In this document: positions 7,900 through 13,552 of the stretch, in pieces
Numbering within the stretch: the first letter of the stretch is position 1
How the letters are laid out: each line of letters starts with the position of its first letter
From: an uncultured Ignavibacteriota bacterium
Lineage (GTDB): Bacteria; Bacteroidota; Ignavibacteria; Tepidaquicellales; Tepidaquicellaceae
DNA: 13,552 bases
Direction of reading: 5' to 3'
Assembly (NCBI GenBank): GCA_937983305.1
Contig: CALKAJ010000221.1
Span: 1-13,552 of the forward strand
The notes under the pieces: model-generated
What the model saw: only the letters and a program-made list of their open reading frames with translations
The model's database searches: none
Told to the model about the DNA's origin: nothing
Translations under genes and position numbers: made by a program

Positions 7900-7919
7900 A
7901 TGGAAAAAAATGGAAAAAA
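7900..7919 (+). repeat. Tandem duplication ATGGAAAAAA at the small terminase start
   Basis: The 10-mer occurs twice without a gap. Only the second ATG (7910) opens the small terminase frame. The first (7900) is out of frame and reads ten codons before stopping at 7932, overlapping the true start. It could compete for initiation, or it may be a replication slip of no consequence. No Shine-Dalgarno is present for either. Confidence 0.8.
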
Positions 7920-8266
7920 AGAAACGTATTGATTTTCAAAGCAATCAGGCGAAAATACAGGAAGCATTTGTAAAGTTTTTCAGTAAAAAGAAGAGGAGAC
8001 CGACAATATGTGAATTGGCGGAATATTCCGGTTTATCTGAAAAAACGGTATTCCGTCATTTAAAGAAGTTAGGATTGCCAAAATTTGTTGATACATACAA
8101 GATATTGACAGATAATGTATTAATGGCGCTATATAGCAGTGCAAAAGCCGGCAAGGCACCTGAGGTGAAACTCTGGATGCAGTTAATAGAGGGCTGGAAT
8201 GAAACAACGGGTGTGAAACATTCGGGCGAAATCAAGATTGATAAAATTAAATTTGTAAGAGTATGA
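7910..8266 (+). CDS. terS: Phage terminase small subunit (HTH protein)
   Basis: 118 aa. A helix-turn-helix is visible at about residues 32-55 (ICELAEYSGLSEKTVFRHLK), followed by a helical segment ending in LWMQLIEGWNE and a short basic/hydrophobic tail. Small terminase subunits bind the packaging site on the phage concatemer and hand DNA to the large subunit, usually as a ring-shaped oligomer. Size, HTH and the 4-nt overlap with the large terminase gene support the role. The start is the second of two tandem ATGGAAAAAA copies. A generic transcriptional regulator is the alternative, since the HTH alone does not decide, but position immediately before terL makes TerS much more likely. Confidence 0.78.
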   Translation: MEKKKRIDFQSNQAKIQEAFVKFFSKKKRRPTICELAEYSGLSEKTVFRHLKKLGLPKFVDTYKILTDNVLMALYSSAKAGKAPEVKLWMQLIEGWNETTGVKHSGEIKIDKIKFVRV

Positions 8267-9435
8267 ATGTGAAGGTAACGAGCGTTTACGAGAGAAATCA
8301 CGATTCAAAGGCGGCTATAGTGCTGAACTCAGGCGGTGCGAGAAGTTCAAAGAGTTATTCAATTTGTCAGTTATTTATAACGAAATTTATAAATGAGGAT
8401 AATAAGAATTTTCTAATTACGAGGAAAACAATGCCTGCTCTTCGGATAACGGCTCTTAAGCTTTTTGTTGATTTGCTGAAGGAGTACGGATATTTTCAGT
8501 ATGTAGAATACAACAGGACAAACAGGGAATTCAGGTTTAAGAATAATTATTTGTTGGCGACATCGCTTGATGTATCAACAAAGATACAATCAACGAGCTT
8601 CAATTACGTCTGGATGGAGGAGGCGGAGGAATTTACGTTTGAGGATTATATAACGCTAAAGACAAGATTGAGCGGGGTGAAGAAGGCGGGAGAAAAGAAT
8701 CAAATGTTTTTGAGCTATAATCCAAAAAAGGAAAACGGGTATATAAATAAGAAAGTTATGCTTGAGAAGGATATAGAGGTGATAAAGTCATCTTATAAGG
8801 ATAATCCGCTTTTGAACTCAGAATATATAGAGATTCTTGAGAATCTGAAGGAGCAATCGCCTGACCATTACAAGATATTCACACTTGGAGAATATGCGGT
8901 GAATGACGGGATAATTTTTACGAATATAAGAAGCATAGTGAAATATCCGGATGAATTTGAGACGACAATATACGGATTGGATTTCGGATATAACAATCCT
9001 ACGGCTTTGGTGAAGATAGATGTGAAGGATAAGAAATATTATTTGACGGAGTTATTGTATGAGACGAGGTTGACAAATTCGGATTTAATAGAGCGGTTGA
9101 AGGATTTGATTCCGAACAGGAGACACAGGATATATTGCGATTCGGCAGAGCCGGACAGGATAAAGGAGATAAAGGGGGCGGGATTTAATGCAATAGCGGG
9201 ATTGAAGAATGTGAAGGACGGCATAGATTTTGTGAAGAGGTGCGAGATATTTACAAGGGATGAGAATGTGAATTTGAATAAGGAGGTGGAGGAGTATTCC
9301 TGGAGGAAGAACACGGCTGGTGAGGTTTTTGATGAGCCGGTGAAGTATAATGACCATTTTCCGGATGCTATCAGGTACGGGATATATGGGTTTAACAGGG
9401 TTAGGGTGCCGAATGTGAGGTGGTTGAATGTGTAA
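8263..9435 (+). CDS. terL: Phage terminase large subunit (PBSX-type packaging ATPase/nuclease)
   Basis: 390 aa. The N-terminal ATPase shows a Walker A-like GGARSSKS (24-31), Walker B YVWMEEAEEF (115-124, E119/E120) and the coupling motif SYNP (151-154). The C-terminal RNase H-like nuclease shows its acidic residues at D240 (YGLDFGYNNPT), D293 (YCDSAEPD) and D368 (DHFPDAIRYG). The protein pumps DNA into the procapsid through the portal and cuts it into genome lengths. Its ATG overlaps the terS stop (ATGA), indicating coupled translation. Length and motif set are complete, so it should be functional. The next gene does not follow directly: about 200 nt of tandem repeats separate it from the portal gene, which is unusual for a compact head operon. 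Confidence 0.97.
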   Translation: MNVKVTSVYERNHDSKAAIVLNSGGARSSKSYSICQLFITKFINEDNKNFLITRKTMPALRITALKLFVDLLKEYGYFQYVEYNRTNREFRFKNNYLLATSLDVSTKIQSTSFNYVWMEEAEEFTFEDYITLKTRLSGVKKAGEKNQMFLSYNPKKENGYINKKVMLEKDIEVIKSSYKDNPLLNSEYIEILENLKEQSPDHYKIFTLGEYAVNDGIIFTNIRSIVKYPDEFETTIYGLDFGYNNPTALVKIDVKDKKYYLTELLYETRLTNSDLIERLKDLIPNRRHRIYCDSAEPDRIKEIKGAGFNAIAGLKNVKDGIDFVKRCEIFTRDENVNLNKEVEEYSWRKNTAGEVFDEPVKYNDHFPDAIRYGIYGFNRVRVPNVRWLNV

Positions 9436-9443
9436 GAGGAAAG

Positions 9444-9483
9444 AAGTTTATCAAGTTTGTAAAGTTTGTAAAGTTTGTAAAGT
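9444..9483. repeat. Tandem 9-nt array, four units AAGTTTATC/AAGTTTGTA
   Basis: Units at 9444-9452 (AAGTTTATC), 9453-9461, 9462-9470 and 9471-9479 (AAGTTTGTA each), ending in AAGT. It begins 8 nt after the terL stop. A period of 9 keeps any reading frame open, so the spurious plus-strand frame over this stretch encodes repeated Val-Cys-Lys. The same unit occurs at 89-114 and 9573-9626. Confidence 0.93.
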
Positions 9484-9496
9484 AAAAAAAAGAGAA

Positions 9497-9570
9497 AGAA
9501 CTTTGGAACACGGTAAGAGCAAGAACATTGGAACACGGAAAACACAGATTAGGCGGATTTTCACGGATAG
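9497..9570. repeat. Composite repeat module (AGAACTTTGGAACACGG plus 10-nt periodic part)
   Basis: AGAACTTTGGAACACGG (9497-9513) is followed by the variant AGAACATTGGAACACGG and then CACAGATTAGGCGGATTTTCACGGATAG-like sequence with a period of about 10 nt. The same order of modules is seen at 1-88, 156-240 and 13474-13541, which shows a shared repeat family. It carries no gene. Confidence 0.88.
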
Positions 9571-9572
9571 AG

Positions 9573-9626
9573 AAGTTTGTAAAGTTTATCAAGTTTGTAA
9601 AGTTTATCAAGATTATCAAGTTTGAA
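9573..9626. repeat. Tandem 9-nt array, six units
   Basis: Six contiguous 9-mers: AAGTTTGTA, AAGTTTATC, AAGTTTGTA, AAGTTTATC, AAGATTATC, AAGTTTGAA. Two unit types alternate for the first four. It ends 14 nt before the ribosome-binding site of the portal gene. Confidence 0.93.
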
Positions 9627-9638
9627 AAGTTAAAAGTT

Positions 9639-9654
9639 GAAAGGAAAAAAAATG
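9639..9654 (+). promoter_or_regulatory. Ribosome-binding site of the portal gene, decides the start
   Basis: AAGGA at 9641-9645 stands 6 nt before the ATG at 9652, whereas the longer frame would start with TTG at 9637 on top of this site. The ATG is therefore preferred. The 16-mer GAAAGGAAAAAAAATG is identical to that of the protease gene at 10883-10898. Confidence 0.8.
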
Positions 9655-10833
9655 ATAAAAGAGATAATTAAAAGATTCAGGAAAGGATTTAGCAGTGAGG
9701 GGAGAAAGGGATATGGCGAGAATTGGCGGAGTTTTATGCCAACGGGAAGTGATGTAGTAAACGGAGTTTACAAGTCATATTCTTATGCGTGCATAAATGC
9801 AAGGGCGGAGAACATTGCAAAGGCGCGGATATATTTGAAGAAGCGAAACGGAGAGGGATATGACGATGTATATAGTCACGGATTTCTGGATATAATAAAT
9901 AAGCCAAATAATTTTAATCAGAGTTTTGAGATGCTTTTGTATATGGTATCTGCATCGCTTGATATACACGGGAATGCGTTATTATTAATTAAAAGAGGTA
10001 AGAGAGAAGAGAGCCTTGGAAGCGAGATAAAGCCGGGGAGAATTAATTCAAGAAAGCCGGAAGGATTGTATTATATGCCATACGAGAACATAAGAATGAT
10101 AATGAATAAAGAAAACAGCAGGATAGAATCATACGAGTACAGGGAGGGGAACAATGTGTATATGATACCTGAGCGAGATGTGATTCATTTTCTTGTGCCA
10201 TCGCCGGGAAGTAATATAAAGGGGAAGCCGATTTCGGCGGCATTTAATTTCACACTGGATATTGATTATTATCAGAATTTATTTCAGAGGAGTTTTTATA
10301 TAAACAATGCTTCAATAGGTTTGATATTGGAGAATGAGGAGCAAATGGTAGATGAACAGTTAGAGAGAATTGAAACGCGTTTACAGCAGAAATTTACGGG
10401 AGTGGAAAAATCGGGAAAGCCATTGATATTGGAGGGCGGATTAAAGGCAAGTTCATATAAGCCATCGGTGAAGGATGTCGAGATGCTTCCTTCGAGGAAG
10501 ATGATAAGGGATGAAATTTTGGCAATTTACAGGGTGCCGAAAGTGATTTTGGGAATACTGGAAGATGTGAATTATGCGGGGTCGAAGGAGGCATACAGGA
10601 TTTTTAATGAGTACACTATAAAGCCATTTGCGAAAATATGTATAGAGTCGAAATTGAATATTTTTTTGCAGGAAAATTACGAAGAGGTTTTGAAACTGAC
10701 GATGGAATACGAATTTGAAACGGACAGGGCATTGCAGTTGAAAGCATTTGAAGTTTACAGGAAATATGATATTGCATCCATAGATGAGATAAGGGAGATA
10801 GAGGGATTTGGAAAGAGAAGGAGCAAGAATTAA
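9652..10833 (+). CDS. Phage portal protein (HK97 family)
   Basis: 393 aa from the chosen ATG, typical for HK97-type portals. Family features include an N-terminal segment with SYACINARAENIAKARIYL (about 43-61), a central region mentioning HGNALLLIKR (about 105-114), and the C-terminal VPKVILGILEDVNYAGSKEA segment (about 299-318), which is strongly conserved. Twelve portal subunits form the ring at one capsid vertex through which terminase pumps DNA and to which the connector binds. The frame extends five codons further upstream to a TTG, but a Shine-Dalgarno exactly spaced for the ATG makes that start unlikely. It is separated from terL by repeats rather than overlapping it, and has its own ribosome-binding site. 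The gene ends inside a 7-bp tandem array that supplies its last two codons and stop. Confidence 0.96.
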   Translation: MIKEIIKRFRKGFSSEGRKGYGENWRSFMPTGSDVVNGVYKSYSYACINARAENIAKARIYLKKRNGEGYDDVYSHGFLDIINKPNNFNQSFEMLLYMVSASLDIHGNALLLIKRGKREESLGSEIKPGRINSRKPEGLYYMPYENIRMIMNKENSRIESYEYREGNNVYMIPERDVIHFLVPSPGSNIKGKPISAAFNFTLDIDYYQNLFQRSFYINNASIGLILENEEQMVDEQLERIETRLQQKFTGVEKSGKPLILEGGLKASSYKPSVKDVEMLPSRKMIRDEILAIYRVPKVILGILEDVNYAGSKEAYRIFNEYTIKPFAKICIESKLNIFLQENYEEVLKLTMEYEFETDRALQLKAFEVYRKYDIASIDEIREIEGFGKRRSKN

Positions 10834-10859
10834 GAATTAAGAATTAAGAATAAAGAATA
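10825..10859. repeat. Tandem 7-nt array AAGAATT, five units
   Basis: Units AAGAATT at 10825-10831, 10832-10838 and 10839-10845, then AAGAATA at 10846-10852 and 10853-10859. The first unit encodes the final Lys-Asn of the portal protein and starts its TAA stop. Related units AAGAATT, AAGAAAT and AAGAACT lead into the composite repeat at 13459-13479, so this array is probably part of the same repeat family. Confidence 0.9.
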
Positions 10860-10882
10860 TTGAACCATAAATTAAAAAACAA

Positions 10883-10898
10883 GAAAGGAAAAAAAATG
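10883..10898 (+). promoter_or_regulatory. Ribosome-binding site of the prohead protease gene, decides the start
   Basis: AAAGGA at 10884-10889 stands 6 nt before the ATG at 10896. The open frame extends to a TTG at 10860, but those twelve extra codons are Lys/Asn-rich leader translation. The sequence GAAAGGAAAAAAAATG is identical to the portal site. Confidence 0.82.
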
Positions 10899-11552
10899 GA
10901 AACACAGAAAGTGAAAGAAATTTCGGGAGAAATCACCGAAAAGAACATCAACAGGGATGAAATGACGATAACTCATTTTATCACGACAAAAACGCCAGAC
11001 AGATACGGCGAGATAGTGGAACCGCTTGGCTGTGATGAGAAAGAATACAGGAAAAACCCTGTAGTATTTTTCGGGCATCGTTCGAGAGATTTACCAATTG
11101 CAAAAAATGTAAGACTGATTTACGAGGAGAATGGAATCATTGCGGTGACGAAATTCGACGAGAGCGAATATGCAAAGGATATATTCAGGATGAATGCGGA
11201 GGGATATTTGAACAGCTGGTCAATAGGATTTGTACCGATTGAGCCGCCGAAGCTGAAGGAAAAATACTTAGTATTTGAGAAGTGGAAGCTGCTTGAATAT
11301 TCATCGGTACCAATTCCGGCAAATCCCGATGCAGTAAATCTGATGTTAAAGGAAATAAAAAACGAAAGGGTGAGAGAGATATTTGAACAAGAGGAAAGAA
11401 TGAGGAAATACTATGAAGATGAATTTTTGAAGAAGATGGAAACACACAAGAAAGAAACGGAAGAAATGGTTGAAGAAAAAATAAGACAATTCGAGCATAA
11501 ATTGGTTTCGAAACTTTTACAAACAAATAAAAACAAATTAAATGAAAAATGA
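10896..11552 (+). CDS. Prohead protease (HK97 family, peptidase U35 type) with coiled-coil tail
   Basis: 218 aa. The catalytic residues of the family can be placed: H61 in FFGHRS, S109 in NSWSIGF, and an acidic partner probably E134 in LLEYSSVPIPAN. Residues 1-150 form the protease; about 153-210 are a charged helical stretch rich in Glu/Lys/Arg with coiled-coil character. The enzyme assembles inside the procapsid, trims the capsid protein's N-terminus and then itself. The charged tail may serve as a scaffold or capsid-binding segment, which would fit the short N-terminal extension of the following capsid protein (inference). It overlaps the capsid gene by 11 nt. Its start is fixed by a Shine-Dalgarno. 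Confidence 0.93.
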   Translation: METQKVKEISGEITEKNINRDEMTITHFITTKTPDRYGEIVEPLGCDEKEYRKNPVVFFGHRSRDLPIAKNVRLIYEENGIIAVTKFDESEYAKDIFRMNAEGYLNSWSIGFVPIEPPKLKEKYLVFEKWKLLEYSSVPIPANPDAVNLMLKEIKNERVREIFEQEERMRKYYEDEFLKKMETHKKETEEMVEEKIRQFEHKLVSKLLQTNKNKLNEK

Positions 11553-12615
11553 AAATCTTAGAACTCTGGACGAGCTTGACACCAGACAAAAAGAAAATCC
11601 TTTTGGGGATTACAAGGTCAAGAGCAGCAACACCGAATCTGAAAGCAAGGAATTCAGACAATTTATCAAGAGCATAGTTTACAAGAAGCCTGAGCTAATG
11701 CCTGATAATTTAAAATCAAATTATCTAAATGAGACGACATCGGCGGACGGCGGATATACGGTACCGATTGAGTTTTATGATAAGATAATGATGAATGTTC
11801 AGGAACAATCGGTAATAAGGCAAAATGCAACTATTGTAAAAACGGAAGCGAAGGAAGTACAAATACCAAAACTTTCGAGTGCCTCAACTTTTTCATTTGT
11901 AACTGAGGGTTCGCAGAAGGCAGTATCAAATCCTGTATTTTCGCAAGTCAGGTTAACAAGAAAGGACGGCGGATTTATAATATTGCTTTCAAGGCAGTTA
12001 ATTGAAGATTCAGAGTTTAATATTTTGAATTTTCTTACTGATATGGCTTCGAGAATTATTTCAAACGCTTACGATTCGGCGGGATTCAAGGGAACTTCCG
12101 GAGTAATAACGGGAATACTGGATTCGGAATATGGAGCGACTGAGATAGTAGCGGCAGGCGGAACACCGAACTCGATAGTATATGATGATATTTTGAAATG
12201 TATATCGGCGGTACCGAGTCATACACTTCCGAAGTCAAAAATATATATGCATCGTTCAATGCATGGCTATTTGAGAAGGTTGAAAGATGAGACAGGCAGA
12301 TATATAATTTCGCCGGACGAGAGAAAATCAATGACGATGGAAGGATTTCCGGTGGTATTATCAGACAATATGTATTCATATTCGGAGTCGGCGTTATCGC
12401 GCGGATACATTGCATTTGGAGATTTATCAACGGTGATGCTTCACGAGAGGAAGAATCTGGAAATAAGCGTTAGTGATTCGGCATCGGTAAACATCGGCGG
12501 TACACAGATAAATCTATGGCAGCAGGGACTTGTAGGATTGAATTTCGGAGTGAGCTTCGATATTAAATCCGTATTTCCCGAGAACATTGCAGTGATACAG
12601 ACAGCGGCAGAATAA
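11542..12615 (+). CDS. Phage major capsid protein (HK97 fold)
   Basis: 357 aa. The segment NETTSADGGYTVPIEF (63-78) marks the usual start of the mature HK97-type shell protein; downstream come the TEGSQK region (E-loop area), LLSRQLIEDSEFNILNFL spine-helix segment and a C-terminal axial domain ending in FDIKSVFPENIAVIQ. The N-terminal extension before GGYTVP is only about 65 residues, shorter than the roughly 100-residue delta domain of HK97 itself, and is rich in charged residues. The gene overlaps the protease gene by 11 nt, so translation is probably coupled, and no Shine-Dalgarno is seen. A strong terminator follows 7 nt after the stop, isolating this highly expressed gene from the ones behind it. 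Confidence 0.97.
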   Translation: MKNENLRTLDELDTRQKENPFGDYKVKSSNTESESKEFRQFIKSIVYKKPELMPDNLKSNYLNETTSADGGYTVPIEFYDKIMMNVQEQSVIRQNATIVKTEAKEVQIPKLSSASTFSFVTEGSQKAVSNPVFSQVRLTRKDGGFIILLSRQLIEDSEFNILNFLTDMASRIISNAYDSAGFKGTSGVITGILDSEYGATEIVAAGGTPNSIVYDDILKCISAVPSHTLPKSKIYMHRSMHGYLRRLKDETGRYIISPDERKSMTMEGFPVVLSDNMYSYSESALSRGYIAFGDLSTVMLHERKNLEISVSDSASVNIGGTQINLWQQGLVGLNFGVSFDIKSVFPENIAVIQTAAE

Positions 12616-12622
12616 TTAAAGG

Positions 12623-12650
12623 GGAGTCCCTTCGGGGACTCCGATTTTTT
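12623..12650 (+). terminator. Intrinsic terminator after the capsid gene (UUCG tetraloop)
   Basis: GGAGTCCC (12623-12630), loop TTCG (12631-12634) and GGGACTCC (12635-12642) form a perfect 8-bp stem closed by a C(UUCG)G tetraloop, an extra-stable loop, and are followed by GATTTTTT. This is the textbook shape of a Rho-independent terminator. Confidence 0.93.
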
Positions 12651-12669
12651 AAAAAAATAAAACAAAGAA

Positions 12670-12837
12670 ATGAAATATATAGTAATTAAGAAATTTCACG
12701 AAGATTTTATAACATTAATGCCGGGAGATATGATTGAGCTGACGGAGGAAAGGGCGAGGCATTTGAGGGAGCACGTAAGGGAAGCAGAAGAGAGAGAGAA
12801 AGTAAAGCCAAATACGAAGAAAGGAAGGAAGAAATGA
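12670..12837 (+). CDS. Small phage protein of 55 aa, capsid-connector intergenic type
   Basis: 55 aa: a short beta-type start (MKYIVIKKF), then MPGDMIELTEERARHLREH and a highly charged tail of Glu/Arg/Lys. The pattern 'PGD-I-ELTEERA--L' is seen in many small phage proteins found just after the capsid gene, whose function is not settled. The ATG lies 20 nt after the terminator T-run with no Shine-Dalgarno. The stop overlaps the ATG of the connector gene (ATGA), which is strong support that this is a real coupled gene rather than a chance frame. The role may be in head completion or as a minor structural protein; that is inference. Confidence 0.7.
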   Translation: MKYIVIKKFHEDFITLMPGDMIELTEERARHLREHVREAEEREKVKPNTKKGRKK

Positions 12838-13451
12838 TAACGATAGAGGAATTCAAGCATTATTTAAAAATTCCGGATGTGATACCGGAGGATGAGACTG
12901 CATTTATCAAAGATTGCATATATGCGGCGGTTGATGAGATGAATATTTTCACTAACCGGGTTTTGGTTCAGCTTGACAGTGACCTTACGATTTCACTGAC
13001 GGAGATGACTGAATATTACGACGGATATGATACGAATATACTTTATTTGAATAATCATCCTTTAATAAATTTCGGAACGGGAACGAATGAGCTGATGTAT
13101 CTTGAGAACGATACGGAGTGGAAGAATATTTTGAAACCGCCAGATACGATAGCAGATTCGGTGCTTGTGCTTGCTTACGGGAAGCTTGTTTTGCAGAAGG
13201 GGTATATTTTTCCGGAGGGAGTTAAGAATATAAAGGTGAAGTATAAGAGCGGGTATACGGCTGAGACACTTCCGCCGGATTTGAAGCGGATATGTTATGA
13301 GTTTGCGGCGTATAAGTTTTTTAACAGTAATTATGCGGAGACATCGAGGCTTGGGATAGAGTTCAGGGATGATAGTTCGGGGAACAGGGTTAGATATATG
13401 CGGAGGGAGACGGAGGGGGCGTTGAGGAGGTATAGGAGGAGAGTGGTGTAG
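12834..13451 (+). CDS. Head-tail connector protein (gp6-like / phiE125 gp8-type)
   Basis: 205 aa. The N-terminal part (ITIEEFKHYLKI, then DETAFIKDCIYAAVDEMNIFTNR) is the typical helical start of HK97 gp6-like connector proteins; the middle contains a YDGYDTNILYLNNHPLI-type beta stretch, and KVKYKSGY followed by LPPDLKRICYEFAAYKF is the recurring C-terminal part of the longer gp8-type members. It ends in an Arg-rich tail (RRYRRR). Connector subunits form a ring beneath the portal that seals the filled head and receives the tail. Its start overlaps the preceding 55-aa gene. At over 200 aa it is about twice the size of gp6 itself. No tail genes follow within the window, because repeats and the window edge intervene. 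Confidence 0.86.
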   Translation: MITIEEFKHYLKIPDVIPEDETAFIKDCIYAAVDEMNIFTNRVLVQLDSDLTISLTEMTEYYDGYDTNILYLNNHPLINFGTGTNELMYLENDTEWKNILKPPDTIADSVLVLAYGKLVLQKGYIFPEGVKNIKVKYKSGYTAETLPPDLKRICYEFAAYKFFNSNYAETSRLGIEFRDDSSGNRVRYMRRETEGALRRYRRRVV

Positions 13452-13458
13452 AGCAATT

Positions 13459-13552
13459 AAGAATTAAGAAATAAGAACTTTGGAAGAGCAAGAACTCTGG
13501 AACACGGATGACGCCGATTAGACGGATTTACGCGGATTTTAAAGAAATAGGC
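13459..13552. repeat. Composite repeat block after the connector gene
   Basis: Starts with 7-nt units AAGAATT, AAGAAAT, AAGAACT (13459-13479), passes into AGAACTTTGGAAGAGCAAG and a variant AGAACTCTGGAACACGG, then a part of period about 10 nt with GCCGATTA / GACGGATTTA / CGCGGATTTT. The module order matches the blocks at 1-88 and 9497-9570. It runs to the end of the window, so the phage operon is interrupted here by non-coding repeats. Confidence 0.9.

Noticed and set aside
9039..9545. Minus-strand 168-aa frame opposite terL
   Set aside because: Shadow of the high-confidence terL gene extended into the repeat arrays; no domain pattern.
9428..9625. Plus-strand 65-aa frame of Val-Cys-Lys repeats
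   Set aside because: It lies wholly over the 9-nt tandem arrays, begins inside terL and has no Shine-Dalgarno; a repeat artefact.

Overview
The window looks like a low-GC bacterial chromosome segment in which a three-gene defence-type block sits upstream of the head-morphogenesis operon of an HK97-type tailed prophage. All confident genes lie on the + strand. Several starts lack a Shine-Dalgarno sequence, one intergenic site also fits the Bacteroidota promoter consensus (TAnnTTTG), and degenerate short-period repeats fill the gaps between genes. This suggests the Bacteroidota/Chlorobiota-Ignavibacteria side of the tree, but there is no taxonomic marker gene, so that assignment is weak inference. 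TGA works as an ordinary stop, so the standard code applies.

Layout. 1-256: composite intergenic repeats, including a perfect 55-bp direct repeat. 257-778: AT-rich gap without a gene, with one near-consensus promoter candidate. 779-6766: a Type III restriction-modification pair, unusually in the order res then mod and overlapping by 4 nt, followed after 55 nt by an HD-domain dGTPase homologue. 6767-7899: 1.1 kb with no supported gene, but with a long palindrome, two foldable elements that share the start AAAAAACCCGGGA, and a good promoter candidate at 7695-7730. 7910-13451: the phage packaging and head module, running small terminase, large terminase, portal, prohead protease, major capsid protein, a small 55-aa protein and a head-tail connector. 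A UUCG-tetraloop terminator separates the capsid gene from the last two. The composite repeats return between large terminase and portal (9444-9626) and after the connector (13459-13552), and a 7-bp tandem array lies between portal and protease.

How the parts work together. Res and Mod would form a complex that methylates host DNA and cleaves unmodified invading DNA. A dGTPase would lower the dGTP pool, an antiphage strategy known for some family members; its grouping with the R-M genes is suggestive only. The phage genes form a standard assembly line: TerS/TerL package DNA through the portal into a procapsid of HK97-fold capsid protein matured by the protease, and the connector then joins head to tail. 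No integrase, repressor, lysis or tail genes are in view, so whether the prophage is complete cannot be judged. The most interesting unexplained features are the reversed R-M order with an attached dGTPase, the foldable leader before the small terminase, and host-like repeats inserted inside the phage operon where the following genes have their own identical ribosome-binding sites.
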